Below are positions 36,101-47,500 of a DNA stretch of 64,000 bases, piece after piece. The notes beneath the pieces are model-generated. The model was given only the letters and a program-made list of their open reading frames with translations, searched no databases and was not told where the DNA came from. How positions within the stretch are numbered: the stretch's first letter is position 1; each line of letters begins with the position of its first letter. Source of the DNA: Clytia hemisphaerica (taxonomy: Eukaryota; Cnidaria; Hydrozoa; Leptothecata; Clytiidae). The position numbers and the translations under genes were made by a program. The stretch lies in the NCBI GenBank assembly GCA_902728285.1, contig CACVBU010001358.1:1178001-1242000 (forward strand). The letters run 5' to 3'.

Positions 36101-39100
36101 CCCAAAATGCACCAACCAGTGGTCCTAGAGTACAATATTACAAGGTTAATATCACGACGACGGACGAAAATTGTAATAGGATAGTTAAAATACGAAATTT
36201 GTTTCATGGTTGAAACTCGCTAGCCTATTGCATTTTTCGTCAGTCGTCGTGATTAAAACTAAACTCACTGTTGACAGAAAGGATAACACTGCAGGACCAC
36301 ATTTTAGTGGAATGACTTACACATTTAACTTAGTTTTTCAGATTTCGTTTTTTTTTTCGGTTTTCGGTTCAAATTTTTAAAAGACTTTAGAGAGGGTAAC
36401 AAAACATCGTTTACATACTTTTTCGAGTCAGGTTGGGATTATCCGATTTAGATTCCGATAATTTCAGGAGAATAACAGAATCGGGTAACTAAAACCATGT
36501 TCACATGTTACTGTTCCGTTTCGCTCCGGTATGATTTTCGTTACGGATCGAGTGTGTTCATATTGGTTTCGGAACGTTTCGGAGCAAGGAAACGGAGCAG
36601 TTCTGTTCCGATGAAAAAAGTGGAGCGAAACCGTTTCGATCTGTTTTGCTTTGTAACGTCTTCTTTTTTGACGTTTTGAATTTTGACGTTCACACTGTTT
36701 CGGAACGGAACGGAATCGTAACGTCTAAACATGGTCTAACAGGTTCTTCCATTACTCACCTTCTGGAATCTCTTTCTTCTTTTGAACAGTTTCTTCCGTC
36801 GGTTTGGCTTCCGTGCGTTTCAAACCTGTACCAGTCGGCTTGAGTTCTGACCGCCCGAATAGCGCCCATAAAATGGTGGAGTATCTTTTGTTTTGAGGGA
36901 GGACTAACTGTCCATCATCCCACCCTGCATCATCCAAAACAACGCCTTTAAATAGTGGTTGGTTTTTCAATTTCTAGAGGAAAAAAAAGAATTATTGTAT
37001 AGTTTGTAAAACTTTCTTCTTCGTGGAAAGTTATCGCTCGTGGGGGTTCGGGGCGTTCGACAGGCAGAGTGTGATAATTCACGAGAAAGGATGGATAGAG
37101 AAAAGTCAATCAAACTCAAAATCATGTCTTCTCGAGAACTCTTTACACATTGGGGAATGAGAAGGCCATTTTTACATTGATTTTTTTTATTTTCATTCAT
37201 AAAAGGCTTAGGAGAAGGGGGTCAGTCTTTATGAAATGACTTTGGTCATAATCGTACCGTTTGATAAATGTCATAGAAATCTTGATAAGTGGTCACGTAA
37301 GCTTCAGTGTCTTTACTTTGAATCAAAACCAAAGAAAATTTCAACTCTTTATTCAAATTCAAATTAATACGGCTTATGACAGCCACCCATTGGTTGAGGT
37401 TAGTTTCAAAACCATCTCCAGTTGGATGGCATCGCGAGCCAAAATCATGTTTAATATAAACACTGTCGATGATTGGGGCGCTGATCTCGATTAAATTCAT
37501 AGTGGGCGTGGCACATGATACTGTGAGAGTTGAAGTGAATACATCATTAGATGTTCCATATAAGCGACTGAATTCTGCAAATGCTTCGTCTAAAAATAAT
37601 CCTTTTCCAGTACGTATACCAATGTTGATCCCATTTAAAACAGCGCTATGGAAAAAGTGGGAGAGTTTTCTTTCAGTCTAGTGGTCTTCAATATGATATT
37701 TGCAGTGGAACTATGGAAAGTTTGAATGACGTTATGATTTAATACAGTAGATTTTAGATACAAACTTCGAACCCTTGACAAAGTAAAATTCGAATCTACA
37801 ATGCTGGACATAAAATTTTAAAACCGCTAGATTTTTAAGTACTTCAAATAAGTGCTGGAAAATAGACTTTTAACATTAGACTTACGTCTTATGACTTAAT
37901 TTCAGGATCATCTACCGACATTTTAGTGTATTTTAATGTTTTTCAGAATTTAAAGTTCGGGCGAGAACTGCTATTTTTTAGCACTTCCACTTTCTTTTAT
38001 TGAATATTTAAGTTTTAGAAGGGTTCGGTGGCTTCCAGGCTATATTCCAAGCCTTATTAGAGCAAATTTGAGCTTTGAAATCCTGAGATCCTAAGGTCTT
38101 AAGGTCTTCCAACTCTAGTTTAAGGCGCTAAAAAATCATTTGTGGTGTTTAAATTTTCACCGGGAAATCCCCGTTGTCTCAAATATTTTGTCCATAATTG
38201 TAGTGTTCAAATTAGGGTTGGGAAGTAGAGTCTTATTATGACTTTTCAAAAGCTGAAAAAGAATTAGGCTCAAGGTAATGCTTAGTTAAATGCTTAAATT
38301 TTTTACATATCTGAGCCTAGACATGGTAATAAGTGCAATGCTTATAAAAAAAACATGTAAATGTCAAGTCACTTACTCTCCGAATGGTCTTACAGACTTT
38401 TTTTCTTTTCCCCCTAAAAATAAGTTCCATATTTTATTTGCAAACTCGATTCCATCTCCCTTCTTGGTCAGCCATTTTGAACCAGTCTCACTTGAGAGTC
38501 CCAGAACAACTCTGATGCCACGTGACTGGCATAACTTGATGGCATTGGCTACCGGGTCACAGTTGTATATACCGGGATACCCTTCTTGCGGCCGGATCTT
38601 TGGACCACAATGGTGGGCAAGGTTTAAAGATGGGTAGCGTGCTGAAACGAAGTAAATGAAGAAATTAGACCATAGATGAGAGGGAACTTTTCGAGGGATT
38701 GTTTTTTGTAAGAAATGGTGTGAATAAGGCATCCTCACACCGTTCACAGATTAAGGTTAGCCATTTTGCCTCGGTACCTCTCTTAGTATGATATAATATT
38801 GGTGTTCAAATTCAGAGCATTATTCTGACCAAGGTTTATTCCAGTGACTGAGTATGAACTGTCAATCTCGTACCCAGGGCCACTTATGTATTACTCTCGG
38901 TTTTACTAATGGGAGTGATCACCTTTTTCGTGAGTGCTATCAGAATTATTTTGAGTTATTTTATCAGATATTTTTCTTGACCCTAGGCGCATGAAGCTCT
39001 AACAACCGGGATACCTTCAAACGTAATTTGAGCTGTAATTCAGGGATAGCTCTCGTACCCAGGCCAGAGCAACTTTATTCAAAACGCGAGCTAAGCGACT

Positions 39101-39736
39101 GGATACGTGTTTGATGAATTGGGTGTAAATAAAAGGAGGCTGAATCATTTTCTATAATAATATCCCCTATAAATAATAATTTCTAACTTTTTGCAGCGAA
39201 GAATTGAGTGACTTTATTCAGTACGATGACGTCATAATGTCCTGTAGTACAAAAATGTTCCAACGGTTTTTCGTTTCGTCGTGCTGTGTTTTGTCCCCAA
39301 TACAAAACGATCTCATGGCCGTCATCTGTGTCGCTTCGTGATGAGCTTTCTACTGGTTCTGACAATAAAAGAAAAAGTGATAACTTTCATTTGAATAACT
39401 GTTAAGGAATATGGAAACTTTTCTTTCCACTTTCAAACACATAAAGGGCTTGTTATAACCATTATCCAAGATGATAGAGGACCAAAGGCGTATGCTAAGT
39501 AAACCTCATAACCTCATCACCCCTCACTGGGGACCTCACTTACTAGCTTATACTTTTTGTCGTCACGGCTCTCGCTAATTTATGACTTTTTTCAAAAAGT
39601 TTGAGCCAAAGTTCTTGGGCTTCTCGAAAATTCGATTCGTCCTACTATCCAGAGAAAAAAATCAAATAACTGACTTACCTGATATCAGGAAAATGAAACA
39701 GCATACCAAAACGAAAAGGAAAAATAGCTTTTTCAT
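33186..39736 (-). CDS. Secreted tandem GH18 (hevamine/class III chitinase-like) protein, catalytically degenerate
   Basis: Nine exons in transcription order: 39736-39679, 39358-39188, 38641-38377, 37645-37258, 36973-36760, 36124-35975, 34937-34670, 34477-34087 and 33443-33186. They total 2163 bases, or 720 residues. Residues 1-20 are a signal peptide (MKKLFFLFVLVCCFIFLIS). Two hevamine-like barrels follow, separated by a charged linker. Domain 1 shows VLYWGQN, SLNLAHHCGP, QSRGIRVVLGLS and WNLFLGG; domain 2 shows GAFWGFN, SLSFSRHC, QSKGVKIVLSIGG and WKLFLGG. The catalytic strand, DGIDFDIE in active enzymes, reads NGINIGIR in domain 1 and DGINIEVL in domain 2, so both proton-donor Glu residues are lost. 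It probably acts as an extracellular carbohydrate-binding or inhibitory protein. The C-terminus is acidic. The exon 2 donor (GTTAGA) is weak. Confidence 0.88.
34975..35270. repeat. AATTCGAA-rich repeat (family C) in GH18-like gene intron 6
   Basis: Opposed ends containing CTCTATAATTCGAATCTTTC and GAATTACAGAGAGACTCG. The same word set occurs at 24500, 28930 and 53445. Confidence 0.55.
35357..35650. mobile_element. G-rich MITE with 24-bp TIR, GH18-like gene intron 6
   Basis: The ends are ACTACTCTCGGGTACCTAAT (plus AGCC) and the exact inverse, 24 bp each. The interior carries four related units combining AATTAATAAGCGGGGGG, GGAATAAAAATGTCCTGGGT and GGAAAATTTT. It is non-coding and related to 21515-21742. 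Confidence 0.85.
36146..36255. repeat. 110-bp hairpin MITE next to GH18-like exon 6
   Basis: The left arm TTAATATCACGACGACGGAC continues to TAATAGG; the right arm is its inverse and ends CGTCGTGATTAA. It sits about 20 bases upstream of the exon 6 acceptor, so it is close enough to overlap the branch-point region. Confidence 0.75.
36494..36736. repeat. TIR repeat in GH18-like gene intron 5
   Basis: The ends are ACCATGTTCACATGTTAC and an imperfect inverse (GTAACGTCTAAACATGGT). The interior is a palindrome rich in TTCGGAACG / CGTTCCGAA words, which explains the opposed open frames here. Confidence 0.7.
37720..38215 (-). repeat. Dispersed repeat (family B), copy 2
   Basis: Inverse copy of the blocks seen at 20515-20780, including the reverse of TTTAAACACCACAAATGAT and of TTCTCGCCCGAA. 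It lies in intron 3 of the GH18-like gene. Confidence 0.55.
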
Positions 39737-39776
39737 TGTATTTTCTTTCGGATTGTGAAAAATTTTAGTGTGCTCT
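39737..39776 (-). promoter_or_regulatory. Acceptor-like site upstream of GH18-like ATG
   Basis: On the - strand, TTTTCATATTTCTAG ends 38 bases before the start codon. It could be the end of a 5' UTR intron or a trans-splice acceptor. Confidence 0.35.
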
Positions 39777-41313
39777 AGAAATATGAAAACAATTAAATAA
39801 ATTTACAAAAAACTTCAGAAGAATGAGACTCAGACGTCTTTAACCAAAAACAACATTTGATGTGAAAGAAACTTTTTCAGCAATTCTTCCTTAATCCCCC
39901 AGACAGCAGGATTTTCGATAGAAACCAGAGAAAGATCTGATTTACAATTTTGTATCCGAATTCAAAAGACAAATCCTCCTAGATACTTTTCCTTAATTAC
40001 CATAATTTTCAAAATCTTCTTTTTTTTATAAGAAAAAGATTATTAAAATAAACAAATTTGAAATTTTACCACTTAGTCTGTAATATGTGAAAAAGCTCTC
40101 GTTCGAGTGAAAAATATCGTCGTAATTTAGTCCTTGAAAAAATGATCAAAACTCTCTTTTAATTCAGAACCTCTTCTGTTTACTCCGAAAAAATGTTTAT
40201 TTATTATACCCTACTGATCTAAACATTTTCTTTTGAAAAATAATGTCAAGATAATTACGAAGCTTAATGACTGGCACGCCGACATAATTAGAGACGGATT
40301 CTTTTGATGAGTATATTGTATGCAAAGGATGCTTATGCAGGAAAACCTTCGTTCTTTGAATCAGCCTTTGTTTTTGTTGTGTTTTGCTGTTTTCGTTTAT
40401 GACGTAATCTTTCAATCTTTCGAGATAAGCAAGGGATAAGGGGCAGGGTAGTACGACCCTTGTCTTCGGAGAATAGAACATACGTGAGATTCAATTTTTG
40501 AACATTTTGCCAAATTAAATGTTTTAAATTGTGAAAAAAACGAGCTATTCTAAGCATTCTTAATAGTGTGGTAATGTTACAAAAATACAGACTGTTTGTA
40601 GGAAAAAAATAATATCTAGCTGAAACTTTATCCAGACCTACTCTATAGGATGCTTTTACCTCAGGAAAAAATCCCCTAAAATCACACTGGTGAACATTCC
40701 TTTTTTGGGCAATTTCTTTTCTCCCCAAGGGCGAAATTTTTTGAAAATTTCAAACTCATTTTCAGGCAATATCATGTAATTATACAATTTATATTGTAAA
40801 CGACCCCACTAAAATACAGCACCTCCAAAATAATTATTAAATCAGCCGTGTTAAATTAGAGAGATGCCAATAGATTTTTTTGCGTTGATTGTCAACAATT
40901 TAAACAGGTACGACGTATCTATTACAATTTCTGAGAAAATACATTAAATCTGAGATAAAGAGCTTTCATTTCCCTGTCGATTATCATCCAATTCTTTAAA
41001 AGCCACTTTCGTTCAGCGCATTTGGAAGCTAAAACCTTTATTCAAATTCAAGATTTTATTTAACTTGAAACGGCAAGGATTAGTTCTGGTCAAAACTTAT
41101 TACCGTATTTCCCCTTTAAGTTGAATAGAAAATAGCATGTAGCAGATGATACACACAAATCCTGGGAGATGTTGACAAAATGTAATCAGCTCTTGAAATA
41201 TGACACATTTAAAGGAATAATCCTGAACAAAATGAGCGTTGCCTAGAATGATGCTGGTTTGGGAAACCCCCCATTTTGTCGTTTCAAAGCACTCGAATGA
41301 ATATTCGGAATTA
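39777..41313. other. Intergenic, upstream of the GH18-like gene
   Basis: AT-rich. The open frames at 40197-40481 and 40333-40728 on the - strand overlap in different frames and show no recognisable motif. No gene is supportable. Confidence 0.4.
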
Positions 41314-42536
41314 CAGTATATGGCCCCCAAAATGGAGACGGCCCCCAAAACGGAGGTTTTCATTAAAATGAAGATTCTGACTTGTAGATTTATCAGAATT
41401 AAACGATTTTTGTTTATTTTGAAAGAATGATGGTTATACTTAAAAATAAGCATGTTTTTGCTGGTTTGAGACGGATTCAAAATAACATATTTGCGTCTAA
41501 AGGAAATATTTTAACACCAAAATTAGATAAATATTGCATATAACTCACTCTAGCTCCTTGGATATTGAAAATAAGTTATGAAAACGGGGTATAGGAAACT
41601 TTCTACATCTAATGCCGTTCAGAAAATGCAAATACATCTGTGACTTTAGAGGCTGGGTAAAAGATATAGCATCTTGAAGGTCAACCAGTATTTTGGAGCC
41701 CTAGAATCAGCATTGACAAACCGAAAATTCTAAATATGAGAAAAAGGAAAAATTCTTGGAATTCTATTCCTATCACCTTGAGTTAATAATTTATAACAAA
41801 AAAATTACATTATATGTAAAATTTTTTGCTGAATCAGCAAAAACGGCAAATTATGTCATTTTTTTGCAAAATATAGGAGAAAAATATCTTTAAAGCTTAA
41901 TATTTTCAGTTTCAGTTAAGCTTTTTTCTAAAATTTTCACAGCTTATTCCATACATGAATGGAACTATTTTCAAAAGAGATTTGTTTTCAAAAACTTGAT
42001 TAAGACGTTGTTAAAATTTCTAAATTTTCAGTTTGGACTTTGCAATATTGAAAATCTTGAAATATTTCATAAAAATCATAAATTTTACATCCATCGGGTC
42101 GTAAATTTAAGGAAAAACACAAATATGTTCATAGTTTTTCCCCCTTTTACCACCGGGCTTAATAATTTGATTTTAGCTACACCTGCATTTTGAAAACCAG
42201 GGGTATACTGTAAAAATTTTATCAAATAAATTTATGCCCAAAACCCTCTAAATCATATTTCAAAACTATGGTCAAAATTTTGTAAACATATCTTAAAGAT
42301 ATCTCGAGAAATCGCTAAAATTTCAAACCTCCGTTTTGGGGGCCATTAGAAAAAAGCTACCTATCTTTAAGCGATTGAAAAATATTGTTGAAATTGAAAA
42401 TTTTGAAAAAGAACTTCCAGGAAATAAAGTAGAGATGTTAAAGGTTTTCATGCAGCAAAAATTTTTGTAAAATCTCTTTTCCTCTAGATTTGAGAGAAGT
42501 TTCAAATTTGATCGCCGTTTTGGGGGCCACATACTG
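41314..42536. mobile_element. Tc1/mariner-type non-autonomous element, TA-flanked
   Basis: A 1,223-bp element with ends CAGTATATGGCCCCCAAAA and the inverse (GGGGGCCACATACTG), flanked on both sides by TA. A second pair of GGCCCCCAAAACGGAGGTTT inverted repeats lies inside (about 41340 and 42325). No transposase frame is visible. The TA target and CAG...CTG ends fit the Tc1/mariner superfamily. Confidence 0.8.
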
Positions 42537-42601
42537 TATGTCAATTGACAAACAGGGTCTAACAAGGAGATTAGGAGTAAACAACTACATGAAAGTGTAC
42601 G

Positions 42602-43261
42602 CAACGATGTAAAAATAATAGATAACCAACTACCTCTAGAAGGCACTTCTCCCAAGAGAACAACCATTGTTTTCCTATTGAAATGAGCACTCTATTAAAA
42701 AGCTCTGTGTGCAGTGCGTGTTATGCTTTTAGCTAGATTTTGACACACTTTTTGACATCCACTGAATTGATAGAAAATTTTAATTGTTATTTACTACAAA
42801 TTTTGGATTTTTTTTCAAAAGATAAAGGTACCAATCTTTAGACAAATTGACTACGGATCGGCCTGATACCACTTAATCTTTGTCTGGATAAATAAACGCT
42901 CATAAAATGCTGTTATCTGAAAAATATATGTGTGATTTGAAATGCGATATCTCACTTATGAAAAGTGCATGAAGGTTGCATGATACAAAATAAACAGATG
43001 AATGTTTATAGAACAATAATATCTAATTAAAAAATTCCTTCTGTGAGGCTGCCTATAGGAAAATACACTTTTTCTAACCCAAATTTTGGAAAAATATACA
43101 TCACGTGATCGATTTTGTCCAATAGAAGGTTGCAAATGAAGCAAGTTTTTATTTAATTGCACTTTTTACGATGCAAAATGTCATTAATATTTTTACAACC
43201 GTAACACGGATGTTTTTTGAGAATCAAGGCAAGTTGGTTATCTATTATTTTTACATCGTTG
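42602..43261 (+). mobile_element. TIR element family D, copy 2, with 7-bp target duplication
   Basis: A 660-bp non-coding element with ends CAACGATGTAAAAATAATAG and the exact inverse, flanked by GTGTACG at 42595-42601 and 43262-43268. It is very similar to 31064-31725 except for scattered single-base changes and small indels, so both moved recently. It begins 65 bases after the TA-flanked element. Confidence 0.9.
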
Positions 43262-43268
43262 GTGTACG

Positions 43269-44546
43269 GTAGGTACAATAAATAAAACAAACTAAATTAA
43301 TATCAACGTTTTTAAATTTGTGTTTCAAAAAAAAGGTTTTTCTCAAATAGTAGATAAATTTCATCAAAATAAATATTAAACAAATAAAACTCTAATACCA
43401 AAAGTACGTAAACAGAATCCAGTCAGCATGTAGCCTAGCTTGTAAATCTCTATAATATTAATGTAAGAGCTATAAGTAAGAGTTATCCTACCCTGGGTAG
43501 GAATTATATTGATGCCATTGGCCGTGTTTTTTCATTTTAAGCAATCTGTTTACATACTTTTGGGACAGGTTTTTTAATATAGTTTTGGTTGACTAAAAAT
43601 ATTCTCAACTCGAGCTGAATTAACGATTACATTTTAGCTCCAATGCCCTAAAAATCTGAAATCCCACTGAATTCGATTGAATTTTGTCAGCAAGGGGTGA
43701 TCTATCTACTGTCTTTTCTAGCATTCGACTTAAAAGGAATGCATTAACGTTTGTAGACAAAAAATGATTTTAATCTATGGAAGCTTTTGATGACTGTTTG
43801 GTCTTTAAAATGCTTTAAATTACATAAAACAACAACAAGCAAACAAATTAAAGCAAAGCAGTGCTGAAATACCAATATTCAACGCCATCTTGAATATTTT
43901 AAGACTAGAGATCTAAAGTAACAGAAAGTTTGAAAAATTCGTTAAAAATTTAAATATGGTACATTTTAACTAGAGCACAGATTTTTAGTCCAAAAACAAT
44001 GAAATAAAACTAGCAGCAAATAAATTGATATTAAAATTCAAAGCAAAATTAGTATCCGTAAATATCTTTTGTTAAACTTGCAAAAATAGACGATCTTAAA
44101 AATTCTCTAAATAAAATACATTAATTTATACTCTAAACAAACGTCTACTACCAACCTAAACTCTCAAAAAGAGACAATAATGTCAAAAAAATTAGTCGAG
44201 CAAAATGCTGAATCTAATCCCACGAAAAACCTCCTTGCATGGTTGAAAATCGTTTTTGTTCTAACCTTTTTATCAAGCATTAAGGGTATTTAGATTCAGG
44301 GCTATAAATTCTAAGGAATCAACAATTATTGCGTCAGATTCACAACAAAAACTTTTTTGATAGATCCATAAAGACCATCCTCGTCAAAGTAAATCCAGAG
44401 GTAAAAACCGAGTTATGACGTCACCGAGTCTTTTAACTCGGTGCAAATAACTCAAGATTTCCGAGCCCTTTCAATAACTTTCAACCAATAACATATTGAC
44501 ACTACCATATCAATTACATCATCTCGGAAATCATTAACCAATCACA
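43269..44546. other. Intergenic, downstream of SMG6
   Basis: AT-rich. It contains a small hairpin around 44410-44455 (GAGTTATGACGTCACCGAGT and its inverse with an AACTCGGT core). No gene seen. It should hold the SMG6 3' UTR. Confidence 0.4.
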
Positions 44547-47500
44547 TCACAGCAATTGCGCCATTTTCATGAAGGTAACCATGGGAACCGTAGGGACATA
44601 TCTTGAATGAGCTTTGACGCGGAGATTTCGATCATTGGTCAGCAAAACAACTTCTCTACGAACAATTTTCGAAGTGCCTATGAAAACAAGAAAAGTTTAG
44701 CATTACCTGGAAAGCTTTATGGTTAAAGCTTAGAGTTAACTTTGGGCGGAAAACGTCAAATGATAACAAGATCCATGTGTCACAGATCTGGACCCCTACC
44801 CACTCTCAAATTTGGCTAAAATTTCGCACCGGTAGGAAAAATACCATGTAATTTCAGCCCAACTAGAAAATTGACTTTATTTTCTTTCCCATTTGAAATT
44901 CAATGGAAAATTGCACTCTAAGACCAATCCCCTTAGGATTTTTTAGACCTAGGATATATAATAGAATTTATATCCCCATCGGGATTTCGATAGAAATTTT
45001 CATCCCCACCGTGGATGTACTAATCAACAACATACCTTCATAACTGAAATGTTCTTTACAATATTTCAAACAGCAAGATAAAATGACGTCATCATTCGTC
45101 CCCTGTAAAAAGAAAGAATGAATTAAAACAATGCCACAGGGAGCAGCTCAAATGGGAACCTTACCTAACTATTCTATGTAAAAAAAATGGAATAGTTCGT
45201 CTTCAATCATTAAAAAATGAAAAATTCGATATAATCTAGCGATTTAAGATAATTCAAAACACATTAAATAGACTCTCTAAATTTGTATTGGAAGTTTATT
45301 GTGGGTTGGATCACGAGATTTACGTTTGGCTACGTTTCGAGATTTTTCCCGCCATCTCTAAACCCGATCCAATAAAAAATGCCGGCGTGAACTATGTTAA
45401 TCTCCTTCTTATAACTTTTCGTATGCAACAACATTTCTCGACAACTCACCCTATCTTGAGAGAGTTCTTCCGAACGGAAAGCGATGGTGGTCATCTCACT
45501 TCCACTACTTGTTATTGCTCGTAAGTTTGAATCGTAATCACTGAACCGATCTTCAAGGAAATCAATGGCTTGTCTGTTGGAAAGAAGAGATTGGAGGGAG
45601 GATTAGTTGATCAATTCATTAACAGCGAGGTTAAAGACGGTATAAAGCAAAGTTGACATGTCACCAAAGTCACGGTCCTCGACGAAGGTAAAAACACCAA
45701 AATACCGTCGTCGGTTTAGGTGAGCAAAGGCGATATAGCCGTCGCCCTTTGATATCCCCCGCGCTAACATTAGAGATAACTTCCTTAAAATCTAAAAGAG
45801 TAAAATTTTGACGTAGTTTTATGTTTTATGATGATCAATCAGTTTCCGCAAATTTTGAAGCCCTAAAAGTCAGTAGATAATGCTACTTAAATTTTTAATT
45901 TGAGGTTTCTTTATTGACGTACCCGCTGTCTGTATGATTCAGTTGTAGATCGAATGCTAGTATGAAGTGTTTTCTAAGAGTGGTAAAACAAAATCTACAG
46001 AAGTGATATCAACCCATAGAAAATTACCTTGCAGCATCCCTCACATTTCGAACACGTGACGAATGGTTTGTTTCGAGTACTGTTCCTTTCTTTAAGCCAT
46101 CTAACTCGTTGATCACTTGAATGAGAAGATAATTATACACGTTTTTTATAAGAACAAACTATATAAGAACACCAGATTTCGCTGGCCAAAATATCAAGAA
46201 CAAGTTAAAAGAACATTTTAAGGCTTTGTGGACTCTAAAACACCCGATTTCTTAGGAAAATGGGCAAAATGCTCTAATGGTGAAAATAAGAACATGTTAA
46301 GAACATTTTTAGGCTATGAAAAACATTTATGCCAATGGATTTAGTTCGAAAGCCCAAAGCTGGATTTTTTACAAGCTCTTATTTGATTTGTTTGGTCGTT
46401 AAGATGTAATAAAAGAATCTCATTACTTTTTCTAAAGAACGCGTCATCTCTATCACTTTAAATGACCAATTAGTGAAGTATCTTGTAAAAACTCCAGCTC
46501 ATCCCAAACTTATCATCAAATACTTTCACAGGCATGAACAGTGCAGCTCAGTTGGCAAAATAATGTTGCAAATCTTGTTTTAGCAGTTCCCTAATGGATT
46601 GAGGTCGCTACACTTGTGTTTGTTTGAAAGTACAATGAACGAGTCCGTTGTCGTGAACGTTCCAGACGATAAGAATAATAATAATAAAAGTTATTTGGGG
46701 ATCGATGAGCATTTAAAGCGAAAGAAGAGCTTAAGAAGTGATAGTTAATAGTCATTAAATAATTCCTTTTTATAGAAAAAATCTATCCATGTCACCCAAT
46801 TTGATAAAAAGAAATTCTTCAGTACAGTGGTTTCATTGAAAACGAAAGAGTGACAAAAACCCACAAAATGGAGAAATTTTGGTCTCCTCTCTCTTTTCTC
46901 TCTCAACATGGACAATTAAAAATGTAACAATATTTTAAAACATTTTCAAGAATTATTTGGAAAGATGAGGGAAAACGAAGAAACGATGTTTCCAATGTTG
47001 AATATAAAAGAAATTCAGAAGGAAATTTCAGAAAGGTTTAAAAAATTCATATTCTTTTCTGAAAAAGGGATGGAAGAAAATGAAGGTTTTTCATGTTTTC
47101 TTAAGTTGCGTAATTTCCGCCTTTATGGAAGCAGACGTTCGATTTGCGTAATACAGATTTGAACGTTTGATTCCATAATGGCGGAAATTACCTAACTTAC
47201 AGAAACATGAACAACCTCTGTAGAGAGTTTGTTTAGAAATCCGAATTTTACTCCACGCGTTAGAAAATTGATAGAAAATTGATACACTTTTAATTGAGTG
47301 ACCAAGGTTCGCATAAGGAATTTTAAACGTTTTCACCTCGTTAAAAATCAAATGTGAGCTTGATATAGAGAGAATCAAGATCAAAATTTGTGTGTTTTAC
47401 ACAAGATTGTTATGATGGAAGGATAAAGTGTTTGGGTAAAAGTTGAGATTTTTATGAACAGGATTCGAATCAAGAATCAGAATTACTTTCATAAAATTCA

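Noticed and set aside
40197..40728. Two overlapping - strand frames between the GH18-like gene and SMG6
   Set aside because: Different frames of the same AT-rich stretch, no domain, no splice-consistent extension.
45650..45770. Less AT-rich segment in the SMG6 intron between exons 19 and 20
   Set aside because: Considered as an extra exon or RNA gene, but no phase-compatible splice pair or tRNA boxes were found.
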